From contig JBCAML010000001.1 in NCBI GenBank assembly GCA_038503075.1, positions 1,736,001-1,800,000 of the forward strand: a stretch of DNA of 64,000 nt, given 5' to 3'. Positions 1 through 10,822 of this stretch are shown here, one piece after another. The notes beneath the pieces are model-generated. The model searched no databases, was not told where the DNA came from, and was given only the letters and a program-made list of their open reading frames with translations. A program made the translations under genes and the position numbers. Each line of letters starts with the position of its first letter. The stretch's first letter is position 1. The stretch is from Gyromitra esculenta (Eukaryota > Ascomycota > Pezizomycetes > Pezizales > Discinaceae).

Positions 1-455
1 ATAAAACCAGGGAGCTTTGCTCTGGATCCGTCAAATTTCTCTGGGTCCGGCATTCGTTCGGAGCGATGGGTGGTGGCTGATGGTGGTGGAGGAGTGGCAG
101 TAAGGTTTGGTGGAGCTGGGGGAAGGGAGAGGGCTGCGCGGGCTTCGTTTCGTTCACGGCGTAGTCGGTCAATGAGGGTTGAGGCGTCACTGACCCGTTG
201 GTCTTGTTGTTGAGCGTGATGGTTGGCATTGTTTGTTTGGATCTGAGCGGTGTTGAGCTTTATTTCTAGCTCCTGGGTTCCTTCTTGTAGGACATCGATC
301 TGATCTTCGAGGGCCTGGTTGAGTTCCCGGAGTCGATTATACAACTCGACGGGGTCATCCCTATAGGCCTGAGCAAATGCTTCTTTTGTAGGGAAGCGAG
401 GTGTGACGACGGCGGCTCCTTCAGAGGAGGAGGTGACGGGGGCGGGGGAGCTCAT
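1..455 (-). CDS. Gypsy element G: gag, 5' part (runs off left edge)
   Basis: This is the N-terminal part of a Ty3/gypsy capsid (Gag) protein, read from an ATG at 455 and open to the window edge, about 151 codons. It aligns throughout with the complete Gag at 13302-14621. Both have the Ser/Ala/Pro-rich start, the segment FPTKEAFAQAYRDDPVELYN, a predicted coiled coil (residues about 40-110), a proline-rich linker and the start of the capsid core (SERMPDPEKFDG). It lies 42 nt downstream of its own 5' LTR (498-910). The zinc knuckle and everything 3' of it are outside the window. No stop or frameshift is seen in the visible part. Confidence 0.85.
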   Translation of the reverse strand, partial: MSSPAPVTSSSEGAAVVTPRFPTKEAFAQAYRDDPVELYNRLRELNQALEDQIDVLQEGTQELEIKLNTAQIQTNNANHHAQQQDQRVSDASTLIDRLRRERNEARAALSLPPAPPNLTATPPPPSATTHRSERMPDPEKFDGSRAKLPGF

Positions 456-497
456 TGTTGCTTTGGCGTAGGAGGTGTAGATGAGGAAGCAACGTAA

Positions 498-910
498 TCT
501 CACGGTTCGATCCTCGTTTAAGCCCTTCTGTATCCCAGAAGGTGAGCAGAGCTACTCAAACAAGAATCGTTGCGATAAGAGTAACGAGGTTTTCTACAGG
601 TCCTACGGGGTCTAACTCAAGGCGAGTTAAGTGTGAGAATGTTCTACAGCGACAGCGACCGCGAGGATTCTGAGGTAGAATCGAGATAGTATTAAAACAA
701 TACAGTAGAAGTAAAGTAAGAACGTTGCTTAAAGAAAGAGAAGAAAACCATAACAACCGTCTAAGATCCGTCCCTTATATACCCCGCAATTTCTCTCATG
801 ACTCATAACCGAAACATAGCCGAACAACAAAGACATTATAAAGGAACCATCATCCGTTGCAACCGTTACTTCTCCGAACCCTAACCCATCATTCCACTTC
901 ATCCGTGAAA
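498..910 (-). repeat. Gypsy element G: 5' LTR
   Basis: This 413 bp LTR reads TCTCACGG...CCGTGAAA on the plus strand. It is adjacent to its gag leader on the left and ends abruptly at 910, where plus-strand pol of element A resumes (911, ccactaccc). It therefore marks insertion of G into A's pol gene. Inside, the minus strand carries AAGCAACGT (722-730), complementary to the primer site ACGTTGCTT just past the LTR (487-495). Hairpins are visible at 524-542, 613-629 and 666-682. The partner LTR and target duplication are off the left edge. Confidence 0.85.
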
Positions 911-3900
911 CCACTACCCTCTAGTCTTGGGCATACCATGGATGAAACATCATGATGTGCAACTCCACTTCGCCAACAAACGCATTGAGTTTAATTCTAA
1001 ACTCTGCACCACTCACTGTGCCCTTCACTCCCCCATCATTACCTCCCCATCGATCCCTGCTCCTTCCAGACTAAACATGTCGTTTATTGGTGCTGCTAGC
1101 TTTAGAACCCTTACTAGGAAACGCAACCACCAAGCTTATGCCATGTCGCTCTATGAAATAAACAAACTCAGAGACAAAAAAACAGCCAAGGAAGAATGGA
1201 AATCAAGGATCCCAACCGAGTACCACGAATTCCTGGACATGTTCGATAAAGCGAAAGCACAAGGACTGCCCCCACGCCGCCCCTATGATCATAAAATACA
1301 ACTGATGGAAGGGAAGGATGCACCATTCGGACCACTCTACGGGATGTCAAGGGAGGAACTTATCGCTCTCAAAAAGTATATCGAGGATAACCTAGAGAAA
1401 GGCTTTATCCGTGCCAGCTCATCTCCCGCCGGCTCCCCTGTACTCTTCGTAAAGAAAGCAGATGGCTCCCTCCGACTATGTGTGGACTATAGAGGTCTAA
1501 ATGCCATTACCGTCAAAGATCGCTATACCTCTCCTCTCATACGAGAAACCCTCGATAGACTGGCCAAAGCTCAATCGTATACAAAACTCGATCTCAGCGA
1601 GGGCTATCATCAAATCCGCATCGCCGAAGGGGAGGAATGGAAAACGGCCTTCCGAACTCGCTATGGACTCTATGAATATCAAGTAATGCCATTTGACCTA
1701 ACTAATGCACCCGGCACCTTTCAACGCTTTGTCAACGACTGCCTGAGAGAATATCTAGATATTTTCTGCACCGCCTATCTCGATGACATCCTCATTTATA
1801 GCAATACCTTCGCAGAACACCAGGCCCATGTTCGCAAGGTTCTCCAGACTCTCAGGGATAATGATATTTTGCTGAAACCTGAGAAGTGCGAATTCGAGGT
1901 ACAAACTACCAAATACCTCGGTCTCATCCTTACCCCTGACGGCATCAAGATGGACGAGGAAAAACTCAAGGCCGTCCGGGAATGGGGAACACCGAAAAGC
2001 GTAAAAGATGTCCAAGCTTTCTTAGGCTTTGCCAACTTTTACTGTCGCTTTATTCTAGGGTTTTCTAGACTCGCTGCACCGCTCACCGCCCTCACCAGGA
2101 AAGACATTACTTTTGAATGGTCCGTTGAAGCTGAAATAGCCTTCGAAAACCTCAAATATGCCTTTACTACTGCCCCAATCCTAATTCACTTCGATCCCGA
2201 CAAGAAGATCATTGTAGAAACAGATGCCTCAGACTTTGTGTCAGGAGGAGTCCTATCCCAATACGATGATAACGGTATCTTGCACCCAGTGGCCTTCTTC
2301 TCAAAGAAGCACTCCCCTGCGGAATGCAACTACGAGATCTATGATAAGGAACTACTGGCTATCATCCGTGTTTTCGAAGAATGGCGCCCCGAGTTGGAAG
2401 GATCAAAGCACCCAATCGATGTGATCAGCGACCATAAAAACCTTGAGTACTTCATGAGTACCAAGCAACTCAATCGCCGTCAAGCTAGATGGGCTGAATA
2501 CCTATCGCGCTTTGATTTTGTGATCAAATATAGACCAGGAAGCCAAGGGGGAAAACCGGATGCGTTGACAAGGAGATCAGGAGATCTCCCCAAGGAAGGG
2601 GATGAACGATTAGCACATCAAAGCCAGGTGGTGCTAAAGAAGGAGAATCTTGACCCTAAGCTAAGTTTGTTGTCGGCTTCTTTATCAAACGAAGCCGCTG
2701 AACTGGACGCCCCCCTAAAAAAGCTATTTGCAGAAGGATATATTGCTGACAAGTTTCCTGAAAAAATCCTCCTAGCGTTAAGGAATAAGGACCAACAATC
2801 CAAGGAGATTACCTTAAGCGAGTGCAAGGAGGAAAATGGAAAACTCTATTATCGAGACTGTATCTACGTCCCAGAATCTGCCCCCCTCCGCCTTGAATTG
2901 ATCAAAAGACACCATGATACCCCCGCCGCAGGCCATCCAGGACGCGATAAAACCTTCGAACTCCTTGCTAGGAGGTTCTATTGGCCCAAGATGAGGGAGT
3001 CGATCGGGCAATATGTCCGTAACTGTCATATCTGCCAGAAGGCGAAACCAGTTACCCAACGCACTCAAGGAGTTCTCCGTCCCCTACCCATTCCTAACCG
3101 CCCATGGCAAGAAATCTCTATGGATTTCGTTACCGGCCTTCCTGAATCGAATGGCTATGATGCTGTTATGGTAATAGTCGACCGACTGTCCAAAATGCGC
3201 CACCTTATCCCTTGTAACACTACCGTCAATTCCAGAGACGTAGCCGACCTATATCTACAACATGTCTGGAAATTACATGGACTACCCACGCATATTACAT
3301 CAGACCGAGGTACCCAATTTACAGCACATTTTTGGAAAGAGTTATGTCAACGCCTTGGGATTCAAGCCAGAATGTCTACTGCCTTCCATCCTGAAACAGA
3401 TGGACAGACGGAAAGACTAAATGCGGTTATGGAACAGTACCTGCGATTTTATGTGTCTTATCAACAAACAGACTGGAGTAGCTGGTTACCTATGGCCGAG
3501 TTCTCAGAGAATAACCAGGAATCTGCTAGCACTAAAGTTTCCCCTTTTTTCGCTAACTATGGGTACCATCCTCGCTTCGATACTACTCTCCTCCCAACCC
3601 AAGCGACCCCTCAAAGCCTAGATGCCGCCTCGTTTAGTCAAACAATGCAGGAACTCTATAACCACCTACGGACGCAGATAAGAACAGCCCAGGATATCCA
3701 GGAAACAGTTACGAATAGACACCGTATACCTGCTCCAGCTTACCGAGTTGATGACCACGTCTTCGTTTCAATGAAGAATATCAGAACTACCCGTAATGCT
3801 AGGAAGCTGGATTGGAAATGGATGGGACCTTACCCGATCAAGAAGATAGTTTCCCCTTTTGCCTATGAAGTTGACCTTCCGTCCTCGGTTAAGTACCACC

Positions 3901-4214
3901 CCGTCTTCCATGTTTCTTTATTGAAACCTGTGGCCCATGACGCTCTCCCAGGACAAATCATTCCTCCACCGGCGCCTGTTATTGTCAATGACCAAGAAGA
4001 ATACCATATCGAGAAAATCTTGGACCAACGGACATATCATAAGAAACAACAGTACCTTGTCGAATGGACCGGCTATGCCCACCCAACCTGGGAACCTGCT
4101 GAAGACCTTGCAGATACCTCGGCACTGGAAAAGTTTTTAACTACCCCGACCTTAGCTACGCCTAGTGTTCGCAGGAGCTCACGCTTGAAGGAGGGAGCTA
4201 CTTTCATGGATTGA
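911..4214 (+). CDS. Gypsy element A: pol (RT, RNase H, integrase, chromodomain), 5' part missing
   Basis: This is a long open polyprotein frame (about 1100 codons) of a chromovirus-type Ty3/gypsy element. Domains in order: the end of the protease-RT linker, reverse transcriptase ([10 protein letters not shown] catalytic box), RNase H ([16 protein letters not shown]), integrase zinc finger (HHDT...CHICQK), integrase core ([31 protein letters not shown]), and a C-terminal chromodomain ([19 protein letters not shown]). The gag and protease half is missing because element G inserted at 910/911. The last codons (F-M-D-stop) lie inside the 3' LTR. Compared with E and F, this copy has PFDLTNAP in place of PFGLTNAP and SEGYHQ in place of RDGYHQ in the RT, so it may be inactive even though the frame is open. 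Confidence 0.9.
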
Positions 4215-4629
4215 CGTAGGGAAGGAGTTGGGGTTCGGGTGGTTGCATAATTTCTTTGTTGTCCGGTTATGTTTTAGGTTGGTGTAATAATGTCTTTGTG
4301 TTTCGGTTGTTGCCGGGTTGTTGTTGGTGCTACCGAAAAGCGGGGTATTTAAGGAAGGATTTTGGTGGCCTTTGTTTCCCTTCTTCTTCTTTCCTTAAGC
4401 AACGTTCTCCGTTTACTTCTTCTGTATTGTTTTAATACTATCTCGATTCTACTTCAGAATCCTCGTGGTCGCTGTCGCTGCAAACACTTTCACACTTAAC
4501 TCGCCTTGAGTTAGACCCCCGTAGGACTTGTAGAAAACTTCGTCACTCTTATCGCAACAGTTCTCGTTTAAGTAGCTCTGCTCATCTTCTGGGATACAGA
4601 AGGGCTTAGACTGGGACTGAACCGTGAGA
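4202..4629 (+). repeat. Gypsy element A: 3' LTR
   Basis: This 428 bp LTR starts TTTCATGG after a purine-rich tract (gaaggagggag) and ends CCGTGAGA. It contains a TATA-like tatttaag at 4346-4353 and AAGCAACGT at 4397-4405, the probable transcript 5' end used for self-priming. The right flank (4630 onward) is integrase sequence of element F on the opposite strand, so A inserted into F. The visible right target-site copy would be ATATA (4630-4634). The left copy is off the window. Confidence 0.85.
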
Positions 4630-4898
4630 ATATATTGCAAATAGAGATCGGCTACATCTCGAGAATTAACCGTCGTATTGCATGGGATTAGATGACGCAT
4701 CTTGGATAATCGGTCGACAACAACCATAATAGCATCATAGCCGTTAGATTCTGGGAGGCCTGTGACGAAGTCCATCGATATCTCTTGCCAGGGACGATTA
4801 GGGATTGGTAAGGGGCGAAGGACGCCTTGAGTTCGTTGGGTATTTGGTTTGGCTTTTTGGCAGGTATGGCAGTTTCGTACGTACCGGCTGACTGATTC
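4630..4898 (-). pseudogene. Gypsy element F: integrase fragment of pol between insertions A and E
   Basis: This short piece of integrase (zinc-finger end CHTCQKAKPNTQRT, then [10 protein letters not shown] and [13 protein letters not shown]) continues F's pol, whose upstream part ends at 10823. The join is explained by insertion of element E, because GATTC flanks E on both sides (4894-4898 and 10823-10827). At the other end the frame is cut by element A's LTR (4629/4630). The rest of F's integrase, its chromodomain and its 3' LTR must lie beyond the left edge. Confidence 0.85.
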
Positions 4899-5347
4899 TC
4901 TCACGGTCGAGTCCCTCGTTAAGCCCTTCAGTATCCCTGAAGGTGAGCAGTGCTACTTAATGAGGTATCGACGCGTTCAAAGAGTGCAGCGTTTCTACAG
5001 GTTCTACGACGGGTCTATCTCAAGGCGAGATAAGTGCGGCGAGATGAACAGCGACAGCGAGGATTCTGAGATAGAATCGAGATAGTATTTCTTTTAACAA
5101 GTACCGAAGAAGTTAACGAGAACGTTGCTTAAGGAAAGAAAGAAACAGAAACAAGAGCGACCGAAATCCTTCCTTAAATACCCCGCTTTTCGGTAACACC
5201 GACAACAACCCGACAACAACCGAAATACAAAGACATTATCCCAACAACACAACGACGACAAACGACAAAGGAATTATACAACCATCCTGATCAATGATAC
5301 AAATTGCCAGCCAAACCATGAGACATCCCTTACGTCAATCCGTGAAA
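4899..5347 (-). repeat. Element E: 3' LTR
   Basis: This 449 bp LTR begins TCTCACGG next to target copy GATTC (4894-4898) and ends CCGTGAAA at 5347, reading on the plus strand. It overlaps the last codons of pol. Hairpins are visible at 4925-4943 (CCTTCAG/CTGAAGG) and 5016-5032 (TATCTC/GAGATA). It matches the LTR at 10372-10822 almost throughout. Confidence 0.9.
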
Positions 5348-8300
5348 GTAGCTCCCCCCTTCAAGCGTGAGCTCCTGCGAACACTAGGAGTAGCCAAGGT
5401 CGGGATAGTTAAAAACTCTTTTAGTGCCGAAGTATCTACGAGATCTTCAGCGGGTTCCCAGGTAGGGTGAGCATAGCCGGTCCATTCGACAAGGTACTGT
5501 TGTTGTCCACGATGTGTTCGTTGCTCGAGGATTTTCTCGATAAAATATTCCTCTTGCTGGTTAACGATGATTGGAGGTGGAGGGGGTAGAACTTGTCCTG
5601 GAAGAGGATCGTCGGCAGCGGGCTTAAGGAGTGACACGTGAAAAACAGGATGGTATTTGACTGAAGAAGGAAGATCAATCTCGTATGCAAAAGGGGAGAC
5701 TATCTTCTTTACTGGGTATGGTCCCATCCATTTCCAGTCGAGTTTTCGTGCATTGCGAACCGTCCTAATATTCTTCATTGATACGAATACTTGGTCATGG
5801 ACTTGATAGGCAGGAGCGGGAGTTCGATGTTTATTAATAGAGGTCTCCTGGATATCCTGGGCGGTCCGAATTTGTATCCTGAGGTAGTCGTATAGGTTTT
5901 GCATTGTGGTTGCGAAGTTAGAAGAGTCTAGGCTTTGGGCGATGGCGGTTGCGGGGACAATAGAGGTGTCGAAGCGGGGATGGTAACCATAGTTTGCAAA
6001 AAAGGGCGAAACTTTAGTAGTAGCCGATTCCTGGTTATTGGCTGAGAATTCTGCCATGGCTAGCCATTTGCTCCAGTCTCCTTGTTGATAGGATACGTAT
6101 GAGCGCAGGTATTGCTCCATGACTGCGTTTAGTCGTTCCGTCTGTCCATCGGTTTCCGGGTGGAATGCAGTAGACATTCGAGCCTGGATTCCTAAGCGCT
6201 TGCAGAGCTCCTTCCAGAAGTGGGCCGTAAACTGTGTGCCTCGGTCGGAGGTAATGTGCGTAGGTAGCCCGTGGAGTTTCCATACATGTCGAAGGTATAA
6301 ATCGGCAACATCTCTAGAATTGACCGTGGTATTACAAGGGATTAGATGGCGCATTTTTGATAGGCGGTCTACGATGACTAAGATAGCATCATAGCCTTCG
6401 GATTCTGGGAGGCCTGTAACAAAATCCATCGAGATCTCTTGCCAGGGGCGGTTCGGAATAGGCAACGGGCGGAGGACTCCTTGGGTACGTTGGGTAACTG
6501 GTTTGGCTTTTTGGCATATATGGCAGTTACGCACATAGCGGCCGATAGATTCCCTCATCTTTGGCCAGTAAAAACTTCTACTTATTAGTTCGAAGGTTTT
6601 ATCTCGTCCAGGGTGTCCTGCAGCGGGGGCGTCATGATGTCTCTGAATAAGCTCTAGGCGAAGAGGGTCAAAGTCGGGCACATAGAGTTTCTCCCGATAG
6701 CATAGTCGGTTATTTTCCTCCGTGCATTCACTTAAAGTGATCTCCTTTGATTGTTGATCCTTGTTTTTCAACGCTAAAAGTATCTTTGCTGGGAACTTGT
6801 CAGCGATATACCCTTCTAGGAAGAGTTTTTTCAGGGGGGCGTCCAGTTCAGCGGCTTCATTTGATAAAGAAGCCGACAACAAACTTATCTTAGGATCAAT
6901 GTTCTCCTTCTTTAGCACCACCTGGCTCTGGTGTGCTAACCGTTCATCCCCTTCCTTGGGGAGATCTCCTGATCTCCTTGTTAGAGCATCCGGCTTTCCT
7001 CCTTGACTTCCCGGTCTGTAGGTGATCACAAAATCAAAACGTGATAGGTATTCGGCCCATCTGGCTTGACGGCGGTTGAGTTGTTTAGTGCTCATAAAAT
7101 ACTCCAGGTTTTTATGATCACTGATAACATCGATCGGGTGTTTTGAGCCTTCCAGTTCCGGACGCCATTCTTCAAAGACTCGGATGATGGCAAGTAGTTC
7201 CTTGTCGTAAATTTCATAGTTACACTCCGCAGGTGAGTGTTTCTTTGAAAAGAAGGCTACGGGATGTAAGATTCCTGCATCGTCGTACTGAGACAGGACT
7301 CCTCCTGATACGAAGTCTGAAGCGTCGGTTTCCACAATGATTTTTTTGTCAGGATCAAAGTGGATGAGGATGGGAGCGGTAGTGAAGGCATATTTTAAAT
7401 TTTCGAAGGCGATGTCGGCTTCGACAGTCCATTCGAAGTTTATCCCCTTTCTTGTGAGTGCAGTAAGAGGCGACGCGAGTTTAGAAAATCCCAGGATAAA
7501 CCGACGGTAAAAGTTAGCAAATCCCAGGAATGCCTGGACGTCCTTAACGCTCTTTGGAGTCCCCCATTCTCTAACGGCCTTTAACTTTTCTTCGTCCATC
7601 TTAATGCCGTCAGGGGTGAGAATTAGGCCTAGATATTTGGTAGTTTGTACTTCGAACTCACATTTCTCCGGTTTCAGAAGGATGTTATTGTTCTTGAGTG
7701 TCTGTAGAACCTTCTGAACATGAGCTTGATGTTCGGTGAAGGTGTCACTGTAGATGAGAATGTCATCTAGGTATGCAGTACAAAAGATATCTAGGTATTC
7801 GGTGAGGCAGTCGTTTACAAAGCGTTGGAAGGTCCCTGGTGCATTGGTGAGTCCAAAGGGCATGACCTGGTATTCGTAGAGACCGTAACGGGTTCGGAAA
7901 GCGGTTTTCCACTCCTCTCCTTCGGCGATTCGGATCTGGTGATAGCCGTCGCGTAGGTCGAGCTTGGTGTACCATCGGGCCTTCGCTAATCTATCAAGGG
8001 TTTCTCGTATAAGAGGAGAGGTGTATCGATCTTTGACCGTAATGGCGTTTAGGCCTCTATAGTCAACACACAATCGGAGGGATCCATCCGCCTTTTTTAC
8101 GAAGAGTACAGGGGAGCCGGCAGGAGAGGAGCTGGCGCGAATAAAACCTTTCTCTAGGTTGTCCTCGATATATTTCTTGAGGACGATAAGTTCCTCTCTT
8201 GACATTCCATAGAGCGGTCCAAATGGTGCGTCCCCTCCATCAATTGTATTTTATGATCGTAGGGGCGGCGTGGCGGTAGTCCTTGTGCTTTTGCCTTATC

Positions 8301-9021
8301 CAACATGTCCAAAAAAACGTGATACTTAGCGGGGATCCTAGACTTCCATTCTTCTTTCGTAGTTTTGTTGTCTATGAGCTTGTTTATCTCGTAAAGGGAC
8401 ATGGCGTACGCTTGGTGGGTGCGTTTCCTAGTAAGGGTCCTAAAGCTGGCAGCGCCAATAAAGGACATATTCATTTTGGAGGGAGCGGGAATCGATGGGG
8501 AGATGACGATGGGGGAGTGAGGGGCACAGTGCGTGGTGCAGAGCTTAGAGTTAAACTCAATGCGTTTATTAGCGAAATGGAGGTGTACATCATGATGCTT
8601 CATCCACGGTATGCCTAGCACTAGGGGGTAGTGGCCCAGTTGGGTCACAAAGCAGGGTGCTTGTTCTCGGTGATTTTGGATGGATAGGTTGAGGTTAACG
8701 ATGTGGGTAATGTCTCCGGAGGCGACGGGTCGACCATCGATAACTTCAAGTTGTCCGGGTATTTCTAAGGGGTAAGGGGGAGAGAATGGTGACTCGCGAA
8801 TTTCTGATCAATGAATGCAAATCCTGAGGCCCCGGTGTCCAGTAAAGCGTGTGTGTTTATAATTTTATTACTATGGGAAATCTTGCATGCTACTACAAAG
8901 TGTTCCCCATCTAATTGATCCTCCACGCTTATACCAGAAACCGAAAACCCCGAAATAGAAAATGCAGACAAAGGTAAGAAATTTGAAACCAAGGTAGGGT
9001 CACTGATCGACCTTGGTTGGA
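5335..9021 (-). pseudogene. Element E: pol (protease, RT, RNase H, integrase, chromodomain) with frameshifts
   Basis: The pol frame is split into three pieces. The protease piece (8992-8765) has the aspartic protease box LLDTGASGFAFID. A middle piece (8648-8154) covers the protease-RT linker. The long piece (8205-5335, about 956 codons) carries RT ([10 protein letters not shown]), RNase H ([11 protein letters not shown]), integrase zinc finger, integrase core ([21 protein letters not shown]) and chromodomain ([15 protein letters not shown]). The breaks fall near 8770-8780 and 8205-8235 relative to F's intact frame, the second within KIQLMEG. The RT keeps PFGLTNAP. As it stands a full Gag-Pol cannot be made from this copy. 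Confidence 0.9.
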
Positions 9022-9031
9022 CTAGTTTAAA
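8987..9031 (-). promoter_or_regulatory. Element E: -1 ribosomal frameshift signal at the gag-pol junction
   Basis: On the minus strand the slippery heptamer T_TTA_AAC (9031-9025) is in the gag frame and is followed at once by the gag stop TAG (9024-9022). Slipping back one base opens the pol frame (CTA GTC CAA...). Six nt downstream is a 9 bp perfect stem, AACCAAGGT with ACCTTGGTT (9018-9010 and 8995-8987), enclosing a loop containing GATCAGTGACC. The same layout with a different stem sequence occurs in element F (13268-13311). Confidence 0.8.
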
Positions 9032-10309
9032 GCCTCGCTTGAGGCGTTTGCAGACTCTAGGGCAAAAAATTGAGGCGGGAGAGGTGGCGGCGGTAAGGAG
9101 GAAGCCGGGGGCGAACGGTTAGCAGGTGGGGCGGTGAGGGCTCCTCTCATCGTGGGTTTTTTGGGAGCAGAAGGGCAATTGGCGTAGGAGTGATCCGGGG
9201 CGGCACAGAACATGCATTTTCCAGTGGCACGGCGCCACTGTTTCTCTTCCTCCGAGAGCTTTCTTCGTCCGTTGACCATTGTGTATCGTTGGTCCTGAGG
9301 AGGGCGAGAAAGATTGCTGGTACGTCCGAAAGATAGGTCCATGGGGGCTAACCCTCCTGGGGTAAAGGAGGAGGCAGGGGTGAAGGCGGCGGGGGCACTG
9401 AATTGACCCATATTATCTCTGGCGTTTCCTCGTTTTTCTGCCTTACGGGCTCGGATACGATTATCCAGTCGGGTAAGGGTAAGAATCATCTCCGGGAGGT
9501 TAGCAGGGGCGATTGGGGCAAACACCATGGCTTCTTTTAACTCCTCTGACATGCCGTGTTCCAATGCGTCCATCTTCGAGTTCTCGTCAAAGTTTAACTG
9601 GCCCATGATTCTTTGGAAATCGGTAAGTAGGCGAGAAATCACGCTTTTCCTTGAGCTGGTGGAGTTCTCGTCGAGCAGTTCCAGTTGGGTCTGGGTCTCC
9701 AAAAGCAGTTTCCAAGGCGGCGATAAGTTCTTCTGCGTTGTTCCAAGTGGTGAGCCCTGAGGGGAGAACCGTGTGACGGACCTGTTCTAGGGCGGCTCCT
9801 TCCAGTCGATTGATAGTGTAAAGTATCATGGTGGTCTCATTGGCGAAACGGTCCCGGTTGACGGTCAACTTGGAGCGTAATTGGAGAATAAAGCCGGGGA
9901 GTTTTGCTCGGGATCCATCGAACTTTTCTGGGTCTGGCATGCGTTCCGATCGATGGGTATTTGACGGCGGGGGAGGGGTAGCTGTAAGGTTGGGTGGAGC
10001 GGGGGGCGCTTGGGTGGCGGATCGAGCCTCATTCCGTTCTTGTCGAAGTCGAGCAATTAGGCTGGCGGCTTCGGTGACCCGTTGGTCTTGTTCGGTCGCA
10101 TGACGGAGGGCATTATCGGTTTGGATCCGGGCAGTATTGAGTTTTACCTCGTTTTCCCGTTCGCTTTCCTGGAGGACGTCAATCTGGTCTTCCAGGGCTT
10201 GGTTTAATTCCCTGAGTTCATTGTATAATTCTGCAGGGTCGTCTCGGTAGGCCTGAGCGAACGCTTCTCTAGTGGGAAAGCGTTTTGCGGCGACGGCGGT
10301 TCCTTCCAT
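9022..10309 (-). pseudogene. Element E: gag, one frameshift
   Basis: This Gag starts at an ATG at 10309 (MEGTAVAAKRFPT) and reads through the coiled coil and capsid core to about 9640. There the frame shifts relative to F's Gag (RDFSAYLADFQRIMGQ is disrupted). The remainder continues in the next frame to the stop at 9022, including the zinc knuckle CMFCAAPDHSYANC (CX2CX4HX4C) and a Pro-rich C-terminus. The two frames overlap between 9587 and 9702. The end of gag overlaps the frameshift signal. Confidence 0.88.
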
Positions 10310-10371
10310 GGTGGAGGAGTGTCAGGTGTGCTTGGTAGTGGTAGAAGGTGTAGATGTCGGAAGCAACGTAA

Positions 10372-10822
10372 TCTCACGGTCGAGTCCCTCGTTAAGCCCT
10401 TCAGTATCCCTGAAGGTGAGCAGTGCTACTTAATGAGGTATCGACGCGTTCAAAGAGTGCAGCGTTTCTACAGGTTCTACGGCGGGTCTATCTCAAGGCG
10501 AGATAAATGCGGCGAGATGAACAGCGACAGCGAGGATTCTGAGATAGAATCGAGATAGTATTTCTTTTAACAAGTACCGAAGAAGTTAACGAGAACGTTG
10601 CTTAAGGAAAGAAAGAAACAGAAACAAGAGCGACCGAAATCCTTCCTTAAATACCCCGCTTTTCGGTAACACCGACAACAACCCGACAACAACCGAAATA
10701 CAAAGACATTATCCCAACAACCCTAAACATAACCAAACGACAAAGGAATTATACAACCATCCTGATCAATGATACAAATTACCAGTCAAACCATGAGACA
10801 TCCCTTACGTCAATCCGTGAAA
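10372..10822 (-). repeat. Element E: 5' LTR
   Basis: This 451 bp LTR is bounded by GATTC (10823-10827) on its outer side. On its inner side is a 62 nt leader (10310-10371) that holds the primer site ACGTTGCTT (minus strand, 10369-10361), two nt past the LTR end. The complementary AAGCAACGT lies inside this LTR (minus strand, 10603-10595), downstream of a TATA-like element. That supports self-primed reverse transcription of the Tf1 kind. Confidence 0.9.

Larger units (their letters stand above)
4899..10822 (-). mobile_element. Complete Ty3/gypsy chromovirus element E (minus strand)
   Basis: This is a complete 5.9 kb LTR retrotransposon. It has a 3' LTR at 4899-5347, pol, gag, leader, and a 5' LTR at 10372-10822. 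It is flanked by a 5 bp target duplication GATTC (4894-4898 and 10823-10827) inside the integrase gene of F. The two LTRs are nearly identical by eye, with a few substitutions and one small length change near 5253 and 10723, suggesting a fairly recent insertion. However, gag and pol each carry frameshifts, so this copy is probably non-autonomous. The chromodomain and self-primer arrangement place it with Tf1/sushi-type elements. Confidence 0.92.

Noticed and set aside
498..515. B-box-like ggttcgatcc at the LTR end
   Set aside because: Other LTR copies read differently (ggtcgagtcc) and there is no A box at the right distance.
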